Source: Cohnella baijiui (lineage in GTDB: Bacteria > Bacillota > Bacilli > Paenibacillales > Paenibacillaceae). Taken from it: 64,000 nt of DNA. Shown one piece after another: positions 48,889 to 58,235 of the stretch (the stretch's first letter is position 1; each line of letters opens with the position of its first letter). The stretch is taken from assembly GCF_020731285.1 (NCBI RefSeq), contig NZ_JAJFOW010000024.1:1-64000 (forward strand). Reading direction: 5' to 3'. The notes below the pieces were generated by a model. That model did not search any database, was not told the DNA's origin, and saw nothing but the letters and a program-made list of their open reading frames with translations. The translations under genes and the position numbers were made by a program.

Positions 48889-49818
48889 ATGAAACAAATG
48901 ACCATCAACGGCGTCCGGCTGTCGCGCCTGATTCTGGGAACCGGCGATCTGCGGAAGCTGAACGGAACGAGCATGCTCGACGCGTTCGTCGCGGCTGGCG
49001 GCACGACGATCGATACGGCGCATCAATATACCCAAGCGGAGAAAATCCTCGGCGCCTGGATGGCGGAGCGGGGCAACCGCGACCGGCTCGTCATTCTGAC
49101 CAAGGGAGCCCATCACGACGACGGCAGCCCCGGGCCGAGGGTGAACCCCGAAGCGATCGACAAGGACCTGCACGAGAGCTTGGACCGGCTCGGCACCTCG
49201 TACATCGATCTGTACGCGCTGCATCGCGACGATCCGCAGGTACCGGTCGGCCCCGTCGTCGAAGCGCTGAACCGGCATCTCGACGCCGGCCGCATCCGCG
49301 CGTTCGGCGCTTCGAACTGGACGCGCGAGCGCATCCAGGAGGCGAACGATTACGCGGCGGCGCGCGGGCTCGCCGGGTTCAGCTTCAGCAGCACGAATCT
49401 GGCGCTCGCCGAGGCGCTGGAGCCGAGATGGCCGGGCAGCGTGGCGGCCGACGCGGCGACGCGCGCCTGGCACGAGCGGACGCAGTTGCCGCTTCTGGCC
49501 TGGTCCGCGCAGGCGGGCGGATTTTTCTCCGGCCTCTTCTCGCCGAACGACCGCTCGAACGCGGAAATGGTCCGTGTATACTACAGCGAGGACAACTGGC
49601 GCCGGTACGACCGGGCGAAGCGCCTCGCCGAAGTCAAAGGCGTCTCGGCGACGCAGATCGCGCTGGCCTATGTGCTTCAGCGTCCCTATCCGACCGGCGC
49701 GATCATCGGACCGCGCAGCGAGGCGGAGCTTCGGGATTCCCTGGACGCCGAAGCGATTGCGCTGTCCGAAGGCGAATTGGCCTGGCTCCATCTGGAGAGG
49801 GAGGAGCTTGCGCCATGA
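48889..49818 (+). CDS. Aldo/keto reductase
   Basis: A 309-residue NAD(P)H-dependent oxidoreductase of the AKR family. LILGTGDLRKLNG is the first strand, GGTTIDTAHQYTQAEKILGAWM contains the catalytic Asp and Tyr, VILTKGAHH the Lys, and YALHRDD the His. SNWTRERIQEAN and TGAIIGPRSEAELRDSL follow. An IolS-like role on inositol isomers or related polyols is possible because an IolQ-type site and a second LacI-type site lie upstream. It overlaps the next gene by 4 nt (ATGA). Confidence 0.9.
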   Translation: MKQMTINGVRLSRLILGTGDLRKLNGTSMLDAFVAAGGTTIDTAHQYTQAEKILGAWMAERGNRDRLVILTKGAHHDDGSPGPRVNPEAIDKDLHESLDRLGTSYIDLYALHRDDPQVPVGPVVEALNRHLDAGRIRAFGASNWTRERIQEANDYAAARGLAGFSFSSTNLALAEALEPRWPGSVAADAATRAWHERTQLPLLAWSAQAGGFFSGLFSPNDRSNAEMVRVYYSEDNWRRYDRAKRLAEVKGVSATQIALAYVLQRPYPTGAIIGPRSEAELRDSLDAEAIALSEGELAWLHLEREELAP

Positions 49819-50579
49819 GACGCAAACTGGCCGCGCAGCTGTACACGCTGCGCAACGAACTGAAGCGCGACTTCCCGGGCACGCTGCGGGAGCTGGCGCG
49901 AATGGGCTGGACGGCCGTCCAGATCGACGGCTTGCACGGCAACGACCCGCGCGAGATCGCGGCGGTCATGAACGAGATGGGACTTCGGACGGCGGGCATG
50001 CACGTCGGCCTGGAGCGGATGAAGCACGATCTGCCGGCCGTCCTCGAAGAGGCGCGCCTCTTCGGAACCCGGGATTTCATCTGCCACTCGCTGCCCGATT
50101 CGCTCATGAATCCCGAAGGCTATGCCAGCGTCCGGCGCGACCTGCGAGAGGTGTCGGCCAAAGTCGCGGAGCTCGGCTTGCGGGTAGGCTACCATAACCA
50201 CGACTTCGAGTTTCGCACGCAGATGGAAGGCCGATACGCGCTCGATTATGTGCTCGAGCCGGACGCGGAGCGCCCCGTCTACGCGGAGATCGATACGTTC
50301 TGGGTGAAGAAAGCCGGACTCGACCCGCTGTCCTACATCGAGGCGTACGCAAACCGGATGCCGATCCTGCATCTCAAGGACATGACGGACGACGACGCCC
50401 GGACGTTCGCGGCGATCGGCACGGGGAGCATCGACTTCGTCCCGATCCTGAGCTGGGGCGAGCGGAGCGGCGTCGAATGGTACGCCGTCGAGCAGGACTA
50501 CTGCCCGGGGAATCCGCTGGACAGCCTCGCGATCAGCTTCGACAATCTGCTGCGTATGGAAGCGGAAATCGCAGGCTGA
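49815..50579 (+). CDS. Sugar phosphate isomerase/epimerase-like TIM-barrel protein
   Basis: A 254-residue xylose isomerase-like TIM barrel starting KLAAQLYTLRNELKRDFPGT. Metal ligands can be seen in the family pattern: GLRVGYHNHDFEF, VYAEIDTFWVKKAG and ILHLKDMTDDDA. Such proteins act as isomerases, epimerases or dehydratases on keto-sugars. Translational coupling to the aldo-keto reductase suggests they act on the same polyol or keto-sugar. Confidence 0.9.
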   Translation: MRRKLAAQLYTLRNELKRDFPGTLRELARMGWTAVQIDGLHGNDPREIAAVMNEMGLRTAGMHVGLERMKHDLPAVLEEARLFGTRDFICHSLPDSLMNPEGYASVRRDLREVSAKVAELGLRVGYHNHDFEFRTQMEGRYALDYVLEPDAERPVYAEIDTFWVKKAGLDPLSYIEAYANRMPILHLKDMTDDDARTFAAIGTGSIDFVPILSWGERSGVEWYAVEQDYCPGNPLDSLAISFDNLLRMEAEIAG

Positions 50580-50627
50580 CGATTCTGAAAGCGCTCAACC
50601 GAAACTGCTCCCGAAGGAGGTGGCGGC

Positions 50628-51356
50628 ATGGGGCTTGCGTTCGACCCGGCCGTTTGGCACATCGGCCCGGTGGAGATGACGCTGCGGCTGCTTCTGGCGC
50701 TGGGACTGGGAGGCCTGATCGGCTTCGAGCGGGAGCTCGGCGGGCACTCCGCCGGCTTCCGAACGCACATCCTGGTCTGCCTGGGTTCGGCGGCCATCGT
50801 CCTGCTCTCGATGTACGGCTTCGCCGCATTCGCGCCCGAACCGAACGTCCGCCTCGATCCCGCGCGGCTCGCCGCCCAAGTGATCAGCGGCATCGGCTTT
50901 CTCGGCGCCGGCACGATCATGCGGACGGGGCTTACCGTCTCGGGGCTCACGACGGCGGCGTCCCTATGGGTGTCCGCGGCGATCGGCCTGTCCGCCGGCG
51001 CCGGATTTTATTACGGCGCGGTCATATCGACGGTATTGGTGGTGCTCAGCTTGTTCGTGCTCAACAAGATCGAGAAGCTGTTTTCCCGAACGAAGGCGGT
51101 GCGGGAGCTGCTCATCAAGATGGAGCAGTCCTCGTCCGGCGTCGGCCTTATGCTGGCGTACCTGAATCAATGCGGTCTCGCGATCCGTCAGCTCTCGGTC
51201 GAAGTGGAGGCGGAATCGTCCGCGCCGGGCGGCCGCTACTTGACGATTCGGGTGCAAGTGAAGCTGAAGAAGGCGCAAAAATACGAGGAAGCCATCGCGA
51301 CGCTGATCGGCATGGAGGGCGTCGTCGGGCTCGAAACGGCGAGTCTGGCCGTTTGA
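50628..51356 (+). CDS. MgtC/SapB family membrane protein
   Basis: A 242-residue protein with four to five membrane helices at the N-terminus (LRLLLALGLGGLIGFERELG, SAGFRTHILVCLGSAAIVLLS, ISGIGFLGAGTIMR, GLTTAASLWVSAAIGLSAGAG) and a soluble ACT-like C-terminal domain of about 80 residues. The GFERE and FLGAGTI motifs are diagnostic. The family is linked to Mg2+/acid stress and ATP synthase control in pathogens; in soil bacteria its role is unclear. AAGGAGG precedes the ATG. It interrupts the sugar genes without an evident link. Confidence 0.92.
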   Translation: MGLAFDPAVWHIGPVEMTLRLLLALGLGGLIGFERELGGHSAGFRTHILVCLGSAAIVLLSMYGFAAFAPEPNVRLDPARLAAQVISGIGFLGAGTIMRTGLTVSGLTTAASLWVSAAIGLSAGAGFYYGAVISTVLVVLSLFVLNKIEKLFSRTKAVRELLIKMEQSSSGVGLMLAYLNQCGLAIRQLSVEVEAESSAPGGRYLTIRVQVKLKKAQKYEEAIATLIGMEGVVGLETASLAV

Positions 51357-51533
51357 GACGCGGAAGCTGCGAGCGATACCTTACTTCACAAAGCTAGGAG
51401 ACTTGCACGATATGCTGCTGTCGAATCGAAAATCAAAGAACGCCTGCAGGAGCTGGAGGGCTTCCGATACCGTGACGCCCGGCCGATCGGCTGCTGGAGC
51501 GGAGCGAGCTGAACGGCGAGGGGAGGGATTATC

Positions 51534-52244
51534 ATGGGACAAACGCTCGTAGCGGCGCATACGGGCTGCGGCGTACACCCGGACAACACGATCGAGTCGT
51601 TTCTCGAAGGGATGCACGCAGGCGCCGACATCGTCGAAGTCGACGTCCGCATCGCGGCCGACGGTACGCCGATTTTGCTGCACGACGACTCGCCGCTGCT
51701 GCGGGAGCACGCGTTCGGGGAGCTGAATCGGGCGGACGTCCGCAGCCGGCTGGACCCGATCTATCGCGATTATGCGCTCGCCACGCTCGAGGAGGCGATC
51801 GCGCTCTCGGAACGCGAGGGGACGCGGCTCAATCTGGACGTGAAAGTAGCGGACGCCATTGCGCCCGCGATGGAGCTCGTCCGGCGCAGGGGCGCGCAGG
51901 ACCGCGTCTACGTCACCGGCTGCACGGACGGCATCCCGGAGCGCTTCCCGGACATCCGGGCGATGATGAACACGCCGGATTTCCTCACGCCGGCGCAGGC
52001 GTTCCGGTACGCGTCCTACGCGGCATCCGTCTGCCGCCAGGCGGAGGAAGGCGGCTGCGCGGGACTCAACATGAATGCCAGGACGTGCCGCCGGGAGGTG
52101 GTCGAGGCGGCGCATGACCGCGGCCTGCTCGTTTGGGTCTACACGGTGAACGGCAAGGCCGCGATGGCCAAGTACGCCGGAATGGAGGTGGATGCCATCA
52201 CGACCCGCCGGCCCGATCGGCTGCTGCAGCTGCTCCGTTCGTGA
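51534..52244 (+). CDS. Glycerophosphodiester phosphodiesterase-like protein (GDPD fold, altered active site)
   Basis: A 236-residue TIM-barrel protein with the GDPD outline AHTGCGVHPDNTIESFLEG, ADIVEVDVRIAADGTPILLHDD and a C-terminal VWVYTVNG. Canonical enzymes have HRG...PEN; here the Arg after the first His is Thr and the Glu of PEN is Asp, while the EVDV and HDD residues remain. It has no signal peptide, so it would act in the cytoplasm on an imported compound. AGGGAGGG stands before ATG 51534. Segment 51407-51513 upstream may hold a short unrelated gene remnant (KIKERLQELEGFRYRDARPIG). Confidence 0.85.
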   Translation: MGQTLVAAHTGCGVHPDNTIESFLEGMHAGADIVEVDVRIAADGTPILLHDDSPLLREHAFGELNRADVRSRLDPIYRDYALATLEEAIALSEREGTRLNLDVKVADAIAPAMELVRRRGAQDRVYVTGCTDGIPERFPDIRAMMNTPDFLTPAQAFRYASYAASVCRQAEEGGCAGLNMNARTCRREVVEAAHDRGLLVWVYTVNGKAAMAKYAGMEVDAITTRRPDRLLQLLRS

Positions 52245-52291
52245 AAAAAAACGGTAGCCAATTCGCGCGGGACGTGTTACACTCGACATCA

Positions 52292-52305
52292 GGTAAGCGT
52301 TTTCA
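52292..52305. promoter_or_regulatory. cre-like site before the second ABC transporter
   Basis: GGTAAGCGTTTTCA matches TGWAANCGNTNWCA at 13 of 14 positions, about 50 bp upstream of a LacI-type operator. Confidence 0.6.
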
Positions 52306-52346
52306 GAAATAGGCTGCGTCCGCGTCCCTCTTTTTTTCGCCCTTTC

Positions 52347-52360
52347 TGGTATCGCTACCA
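52347..52360. promoter_or_regulatory. LacI-type operator, site 2
   Basis: TGGTATCGCTACCA, 60 bp before the permease start at 52421, is one base from the palindromes at 48747 and 58475. Confidence 0.75.
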
Positions 52361-52420
52361 TATCGGGCGCAGATGGACCGGCGAAAGGCCGAATCCCACA
52401 AAGCAGGTGATCCAAGATTG

Positions 52421-53365
52421 ATGCGGCAAAAAAGCTCCGTACCGTCCGAAAACCGTGGAAGCGCCCTATGGAAAAGCATCTTGCAGCACCGCTACCTGTA
52501 CTTCATGTTGTTGCCCTGCATCGCGTTTTTCATCGTCTTCTCGTATATTCCGATGGGCGGATTGCTGCTCGCCTTCAAGGAGTATAAGTTCAACAAAGGC
52601 ATCCTGGGCAGCCCGTGGGTAGGCTTCGACTACTTCAAGACGTTTTTCAACTCGTACCAGAGCGGCCAGCTGATCAAGAACACGCTGATCATCAGCGCGA
52701 TGAAGCTGTTTTTGTACCTGCCGTTCCCGATCATCCTGGCGCTCATGTTTAACGAAGTCCGCTCCAAATGGTTCAAGAACGTTTCGCAGAGCGTCATGTA
52801 TCTCCCGCACTTCCTGTCCTGGGTCGTCGTCGTCGGGCTCCTCCAGCGCGTGCTGGCGCCGGACAACGGCCTGCTGAACCAGCTGATCTCGGGCATGGGA
52901 GGCGACGGCGGCACCTACTTCATGATGGAGCCCAAGTACTTCTACCAGATCATGTTCGGCAGCCACCTGTGGAAGTCCATCGGCTGGGATTCGATCATCT
53001 ACATGGCCGCCATCTCGGGCGTCAACCCCGACATGTACGAAGCGGCCAAAATCGACGGAGCGGGCAAGCTGCGGGAGGTATGGAGCATTACGCTGCCATC
53101 CATCACGCCGACGATCGTCATCCTGTTCATCCTGTCGCTCGGCAACATTCTCTCGGCGGGCTTCGACCAGCTCTATCTGCTCCGTACGCCGGGCAACATG
53201 CAGCTTTCCGACATCCTGGATACCTACATTATCCGCGTCGGCTTGCAGAGCGGGCAGTACGGATACGCCACCGCGGTCGGCATGATGCAAGGCTTGATCG
53301 GACTCGTGCTCGTCATCGTAGCGAACCGTATCTCGCGCAAAGTTTCCGATACCTCATTATGGTAA
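52421..53365 (+). CDS. ABC transporter permease (LplB type)
   Basis: A 314-residue six-helix permease: YLYFMLLPCIAFFIVFSYIPMGGLLLAFKEYK, QSVMYLPHFLSWVVVVGLLQR, and the EAA loop YEAAKIDGAGKLREVWSITLPSI. The start at ATG 52421 (or TTG 52418) follows AGGTGA; an in-frame ATG at 52373 has no ribosome binding site and lies too near the operator. The gene order permease, binding protein, permease differs from the LplABC order of the 35604 operon. The stop codon lies inside the next operator. Confidence 0.93.
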   Translation: MRQKSSVPSENRGSALWKSILQHRYLYFMLLPCIAFFIVFSYIPMGGLLLAFKEYKFNKGILGSPWVGFDYFKTFFNSYQSGQLIKNTLIISAMKLFLYLPFPIILALMFNEVRSKWFKNVSQSVMYLPHFLSWVVVVGLLQRVLAPDNGLLNQLISGMGGDGGTYFMMEPKYFYQIMFGSHLWKSIGWDSIIYMAAISGVNPDMYEAAKIDGAGKLREVWSITLPSITPTIVILFILSLGNILSAGFDQLYLLRTPGNMQLSDILDTYIIRVGLQSGQYGYATAVGMMQGLIGLVLVIVANRISRKVSDTSLW

Positions 53366-53373
53366 CGGTACCA
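53360..53373. promoter_or_regulatory. LacI-type operator, site 3
   Basis: TGGTAACGGTACCA overlaps the stop codon of the permease gene and lies 81 bp before the binding-protein gene. It suggests an internal, separately repressed promoter for the binding protein. Confidence 0.65.
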
Positions 53374-53453
53374 GATTCGCGTAACACCCAATTTCGGTGA
53401 AAGCCGTCTTCGGACGAATTTCATACACCATCATCTGAAAAGGGGATAAACGT

Positions 53454-55166
53454 ATGAGCAAGAGATGGGCGAAAGTATGGACGATACCGGTCATGGCTTC
53501 GATGCTGCTGGCCGGCTGCACGGGCGGCAAGGACAACGACTCGTCCGCGAGCGGTACGGCATCGGCCGGCGCCGAGGGCAAGCCGGCGACCTGGGTGGCG
53601 GACCGCAAGATCAAGGGTCTCGTGTTCATGGGCACCGACGACTATACCGAAGACATGAACCCGGAGATCAAGGCGAAGATCAAAGAGATGACCGGCGTCG
53701 ACTTCGAAATCCAGATCATGAAGGCGGACCACTCGATCGACGGCCTGATCGCCGGTCTCGCCGCGAACGATCTGCCGGACTTCATCGCCTTCTACCTGAA
53801 CAACAGCGGACGGCCGGAGATGCCGGTCGTGCTGAAAGCGGCACGCGAAGGCATGTTCACCGACCTGACCCCGCTGCTCAAAAACACGAAAATCTACAGC
53901 AAATACGAGCAAGAAGGTTTCCTGCCGCTCGATACCCAGTACGGCGTCATGTTCCGTCCGGAGTTCAACGGCTCCACCTACTTCGTCCACATGAATGTCA
54001 ATCGCCAGGGCGGCTACGACACGCGCAAGTACGTCGGCGGCCCGTACATCCGCAAGGATATCGCGGACGCGCTGAACCTCGATCCGAGCACGATCAAGAC
54101 GACGGATCAACTGTACGAGCTCGCGAAAAAGATCAAGGACGGCCACTTCAAGGACAGCAACGGCAAGGAAGTATATCCGATCGGCCCGAACTATTGGGGC
54201 GGACAAGAGATCGGCAAGCTTTTCGGCGATCTGGAATGGGGCGAAGTCGGCCAGTTCATCAAGCAGGATCAAAGCGGCAAAGTCCTTCATGAATCCGAGA
54301 CGCCTTACGCGATGAAAAAAGTCGAGTACGTCCAAAAGCTGCTGAAGGAAAAGCTGCTGCAGCCGGAGTTTTTCACGATGGACGAAAGCCGCGCGACCGA
54401 AGGCGCCCTGAACGGATCTTGGGCGATTATCGGAGACATGCACAATTATCTGGACTTTAACCAAGACATGCACTACGTGCCGCTCGGCCCGCTGAACACG
54501 GTCGACGGTGCTTTCCAGATGCAAGTCGCGTTCAAGTCGGGCTACTCCGCGTGGGCGATTCCGTCCTCGACCAAGAAGCCCGAAGAAGTCGTCAAGTTCG
54601 CCGATTTCCTCGCCAGCCGCGAAGGCAAGCTGCTCTGGAGATACGGCTTGGAAGGCCGCGACTACACGCTGGACGCGGACGGCAACCCGCTCGTGAAGCA
54701 AGAGGTGCTCGACCTGAAGGCGAAGGATCCGAACGAAGCGAAAAAGCTGGGCTTCGGCGGCGTCGGCAACTACTGGGGCGAGCTGCTCGGCAGTACCGAC
54801 ATCGACTACATGGCTGACTTCGGCGAGATGGAATACGGCGACAAGCTGAAGAAGAGCGAAGACCAAGGCGCGTTGAAAATCGCGAACTACTGGCATTGGG
54901 ACGACAAACGCAAAGCCGCGAACGTCGTCGACGGCTACACGCCGAACGCCTTCCTCGGCGAATTCGACCGCGGGACCGATCTGAAGGCGGCCTTCGACAA
55001 CTACAAAGACAGCCTGGTTCAGGCGTATTACAGCAAGACGCCGGAAGCCGCGCAAAAAATCCTCGACAACGCCTTGAAGCAAATGCAAGCGGCGGGGCTC
55101 GACGATTACCTGAAGCTCGTTGCCGACAAAAACAACGATCCAAAAACGAAAGTCAACTTCAATTAA
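53454..55166 (+). CDS. ABC transporter substrate-binding lipoprotein (LplA type)
   Basis: A 570-residue lipoprotein. The signal peptide ends MLLAGC with Cys22 lipidated. The mature domain starts after a short Gly/Ser linker and includes FMGTDDYTEDMNPEIKAKIK, LIAGLAANDLPDFIAFYL, GSWAIIGDMHNYLDF and GYSAWAIPSSTKKPEEVVKF. The AAGGGG signal precedes the ATG. It binds the substrate for the two flanking permeases. A complex hairpin without a T run separates it from the next gene. Confidence 0.93.
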   Translation: MSKRWAKVWTIPVMASMLLAGCTGGKDNDSSASGTASAGAEGKPATWVADRKIKGLVFMGTDDYTEDMNPEIKAKIKEMTGVDFEIQIMKADHSIDGLIAGLAANDLPDFIAFYLNNSGRPEMPVVLKAAREGMFTDLTPLLKNTKIYSKYEQEGFLPLDTQYGVMFRPEFNGSTYFVHMNVNRQGGYDTRKYVGGPYIRKDIADALNLDPSTIKTTDQLYELAKKIKDGHFKDSNGKEVYPIGPNYWGGQEIGKLFGDLEWGEVGQFIKQDQSGKVLHESETPYAMKKVEYVQKLLKEKLLQPEFFTMDESRATEGALNGSWAIIGDMHNYLDFNQDMHYVPLGPLNTVDGAFQMQVAFKSGYSAWAIPSSTKKPEEVVKFADFLASREGKLLWRYGLEGRDYTLDADGNPLVKQEVLDLKAKDPNEAKKLGFGGVGNYWGELLGSTDIDYMADFGEMEYGDKLKKSEDQGALKIANYWHWDDKRKAANVVDGYTPNAFLGEFDRGTDLKAAFDNYKDSLVQAYYSKTPEAAQKILDNALKQMQAAGLDDYLKLVADKNNDPKTKVNFN

Positions 55167-55200
55167 GAAGTCGAAGCAGATCAGCTTGCGTCTGACAGAG

Positions 55201-55250
55201 GCGGTCGAACGGCGGGCGGTCCGATCCGCGGACCGAACCGCCGTTCCGCC
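55201..55250 (+). promoter_or_regulatory. Intercistronic multi-part hairpin after the binding protein
   Basis: GGTCC and GGACC, then GGCGG and CCGCC, then GCGG and CCGC pair as nested arms. No T run follows. It is the third case in this window of a stable stem between a binding-protein gene and a permease gene. Confidence 0.6.
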
Positions 55251-55270
55251 CCAACTGGAGGTTGAGGACC

Positions 55271-56179
55271 GTGGGAAACGAATTTTATAAGCTGAGCGCG
55301 GGCGAGAGAGCGTTCAAGATCGTCAATTACCTGCTCATCATCGCTTTGTGCCTGTCGATCATTCTTCCTTTTCTGAACATCCTGGCCTTGTCGTTCAACC
55401 CCGGCAAAGACGCGGAGCGGGGCGGCATCTATTTCTGGCCGCGCATCTGGTCGCTGGACAACTTCGAGAAGGTGTTCCAGGCGGCGAACATCGGTACGGC
55501 GTTCGCGATCTCCGTCTTCCGCACCGTCGTCGGCACGATCGCGAGCGTTTTCCTGACCGCCATGGCCGCCTACGCGCTGAAGAGCAAGACGCTGCCGGGC
55601 GGCAAATTTCTCATGATGCTCGTCTTCTTCACGATGCTGTTCAGCGGCGGCATCATTCCGTACTATATGCTCCTCAAGTCGATCCACCTGACCAATTCGA
55701 TCTGGGTGTACGTCATCCCGAGCTTGTACAGCGCCTGGAACCTGATCATCATCCGGACGTTTTTCCAGCAGATCCATCCGAGTCTGGAAGAGTCGGCCCG
55801 AATCGACGGCTACAACGACTTTTCGATCTTTCTGCGCGTCATCATGCCCCTGAGCCGCCCGGTCGTCGCGGTCATCGCTCTGTTCAACGCCGTCGGCCAC
55901 TGGAACGATTGGTTCACGGGCGCCTTCTACGTGCGCGAAGCGGCGCTTCGTCCGTTATCCACGCTGCTGCAGGAGATGCTCATGAGCGCGGAAGCGATGC
56001 GGGATACGCTCAGCCAAGCGGCCGGCGTCAAGTACGACATGCTCGAGAAGATTCAGATCACGGGCAATTCCTTGAAAATGGCGACCATCATCGTCGTCGT
56101 GACGCCGATCATCCTCATTTATCCTTTCGTGCAAAAATACTTCGCCAAAGGGATCATGATCGGCTCGATGAAAGAATAG
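55271..56179 (+). CDS. ABC transporter permease (LplC type)
   Basis: A 302-residue permease starting at GTG 9 nt after GGAGG. It has IILPFLNILALSFNPGKDAERG, YALKSKTLPGGKFLMMLVFF, the EAA loop EESARIDGYNDFSIFLRVIMPLSRP and the C-terminus YPFVQKYFAKGIMIGSMKE. It completes the importer. The PHP-domain gene follows after 24 nt and is probably in the same operon. Confidence 0.94.
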   Translation: MGNEFYKLSAGERAFKIVNYLLIIALCLSIILPFLNILALSFNPGKDAERGGIYFWPRIWSLDNFEKVFQAANIGTAFAISVFRTVVGTIASVFLTAMAAYALKSKTLPGGKFLMMLVFFTMLFSGGIIPYYMLLKSIHLTNSIWVYVIPSLYSAWNLIIIRTFFQQIHPSLEESARIDGYNDFSIFLRVIMPLSRPVVAVIALFNAVGHWNDWFTGAFYVREAALRPLSTLLQEMLMSAEAMRDTLSQAAGVKYDMLEKIQITGNSLKMATIIVVVTPIILIYPFVQKYFAKGIMIGSMKE

Positions 56180-56203
56180 GGGATCCGAAAGGGCGGGACA
56201 ACG

Positions 56204-57097
56204 ATGAAGATCGGCAATCCGTATACGAACGAGGGCGCGTGGCTGCGCGGAAGCTTCCACAACCACACGACCAACAGCGACGGCTGGTTCCCGCTGGAAT
56301 CGGTCTACAAAATGTACGGCGGCTACGACTTCCTGGGCATCTCCGATCACGACAAAATCACGCCGCTGGACGGCAAGCGCGACATCCCGACCGTCTTTGA
56401 AGCGATCGAGGTGAGCAGCAAGGAAACGCATATGCTCCTCGTTCAGCCGCCGCGCGCGATCATGGACGACTACAGCAACGAATTCACGATCGGCAATTAT
56501 CAGCGGTTCGTCGACCTCGCGACGGAGAACGGCGGATTCGCGGTGCTCGTCCATCCGAACCGGTATTTCTCCAACTACTGGAAGCTCGAAGACATGCTTC
56601 GAATGGAACGCTATCTCGGCGTGGAGGTCTACAACGGGGACGGCAACCCGGAATACGACATCGCCTTTGACAAATGGGACGCGCTGCTGTCCGCCGGGCG
56701 CCACGTATGGGGCTTCGGCAACGACGATTCCCACGTCTACGGGCAGGAGAAGCGGGCTTGGAACGTCGTGCGGGCGCGGGAAAATTCGCCCGAAGCGATC
56801 CTCGAGGCGATCCGGCGCGGCGACTTCTACGTGTCGACGGGCTACGGCTTCGAGGCGATCCGCACGGAGGGCGACGCGATCGTCGCCGAGCTTCGCTCGA
56901 ACGACCTGCTGGACCGGATGTACAAATACGTCACCTTCTTCGGCAAGGACGGCCGCGTGCTGCAGGAGACGACCGGCCGGATCCGCGAGGCGAAATACGT
57001 GTGCCGCGGCGACGAAGATTACGTCCGAATCGCGGTCTATCTCGAAGGTGGGTACAGCGCGTTTTCCCAGCCATTATTTATTGGCCAAGACCTGTAA
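56204..57097 (+). CDS. PHP-domain metal-dependent phosphoesterase-like protein
   Basis: A 297-residue PHP-family protein. The metal-binding motifs are GSFHNHTTNSDGW (His19, His21), FLGISDHDKITP, AVLVHPNRYF and WGFGNDDSHVYG. Stand-alone PHP proteins include histidinol phosphatase, nucleases and cyclic-phosphate or sugar phosphodiesterases. It has no signal peptide. Position right after the importer suggests that it processes the imported compound, but the substrate is unknown. Confidence 0.88.
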   Translation: MKIGNPYTNEGAWLRGSFHNHTTNSDGWFPLESVYKMYGGYDFLGISDHDKITPLDGKRDIPTVFEAIEVSSKETHMLLVQPPRAIMDDYSNEFTIGNYQRFVDLATENGGFAVLVHPNRYFSNYWKLEDMLRMERYLGVEVYNGDGNPEYDIAFDKWDALLSAGRHVWGFGNDDSHVYGQEKRAWNVVRARENSPEAILEAIRRGDFYVSTGYGFEAIRTEGDAIVAELRSNDLLDRMYKYVTFFGKDGRVLQETTGRIREAKYVCRGDEDYVRIAVYLEGGYSAFSQPLFIGQDL

Positions 57098-57172
57098 TCA
57101 GACAGGAGATAGGGGCTTTCCCGCCGAATTCATCCTGTTAAACGAAGAAGACGGATGAACGAGGTGAGCAAG

Positions 57173-58186
57173 ATGACGGTCAAAATCAAAGACGTGGCGA
57201 AACGCGCCGGCGTATCCGTCACGACCGTATCCCGGGTGCTGAACGGGGAGAAGTACGTCAAGGACGATCTCCGCGCCAAAGTCAACCGGGTGATCGAGGA
57301 GCTGGGCTACGCGCCGAGCCAGATCGCCCGCAGTCTGGTGCGCAAAAAGACGAATCTCATCGGCGTCATCGTGCCCGATTTGACTTCCAGCTTCTATTCG
57401 ACGATTCTGAGCAGCATCGAGCGCGTAGCCAGCGAGAACGAGTACAATCTGCTGGTCTGCAACATCAGCGAGGATATCGACAAGGAGCTCAAATACTTGA
57501 ACGTATTTCAGGAGATGCGGGTCGAAGGCATCATTATCATGCACGAAAAGATCAACGAACCGATCCGGCAGTTCATCCACAAGATCGGAACGCCCGTGAT
57601 CTTCTCCAGCGTCAAGCCGATGGACCAAACCTTCGTGTCGGTCATCGTGGACGACTACAAGGCAGCGTACGAGGCGACCGAATACCTGATCGGGCTGGGC
57701 CACGAGACGATCGGATTCATCGGCGGCGACATGCGCGACATCACGTCCGGACAGAACCGGTACAGTGGCTACCGCAACGCGATGACGGACCGCGGCCAAA
57801 AGCTCGTCTACGAGCATATCCGCTTCGGCGATTACAAGGTCAAAAGCGGCTACGACCAGATGAAAGAGCTGCTGCGCATCGACAATCCGCCGACGGCGGT
57901 GTTCGCGGTGAGCGACGACATGGCGGTGGGCGCGATCAACTGCATCCGGGACGCGGGGCTGCGAGTGCCCGAGGACATTTCCGTCATGGGCTTCGACGGC
58001 AGCCAGTTGACGGAGCTCGTCCGTCCGTCGCTGACGTCGATGGAGCAGCCCATCCATCAAATGGGCCAAGTGACGATGAACGTCCTGCTGCAGCAGATCG
58101 CGGGCGAATCGGCGCAGGCTGAGGACGTCGTCCTGGCGCACCGGCTGGTCGAACGGGAAAGCTGCCAGCGCAGGGAGGAACAGTAG
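57173..58186 (+). CDS. LacI-family transcriptional repressor
   Basis: A 337-residue LacI-type protein with helix-turn-helix KIKDVAKRAGVSVTTVSRVLNGEKYVKDDLRAKV, hinge YAPSQIARSLVRKKT and the sugar-binding core (IGVIVPDLTSSFYSTILSSI, TAVFAVSDDMAVGAINCIRDAG, ISVMGFDGSQLTELVRPSLT). ATG 57173 directly after GAGGTGAG is preferred; ATG 57155 is also in frame. The repeated TGGTATCGNTACCA palindromes at 48747, 52347, 53360 and 58475 are its likely operators. Confidence 0.93.
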   Translation: MTVKIKDVAKRAGVSVTTVSRVLNGEKYVKDDLRAKVNRVIEELGYAPSQIARSLVRKKTNLIGVIVPDLTSSFYSTILSSIERVASENEYNLLVCNISEDIDKELKYLNVFQEMRVEGIIIMHEKINEPIRQFIHKIGTPVIFSSVKPMDQTFVSVIVDDYKAAYEATEYLIGLGHETIGFIGGDMRDITSGQNRYSGYRNAMTDRGQKLVYEHIRFGDYKVKSGYDQMKELLRIDNPPTAVFAVSDDMAVGAINCIRDAGLRVPEDISVMGFDGSQLTELVRPSLTSMEQPIHQMGQVTMNVLLQQIAGESAQAEDVVLAHRLVERESCQRREEQ

Positions 58187-58235
58187 CAAGGAAGAGAGTG
58201 GAGGAATCCGCAAGCCAACGGGGATGTGACCAACT

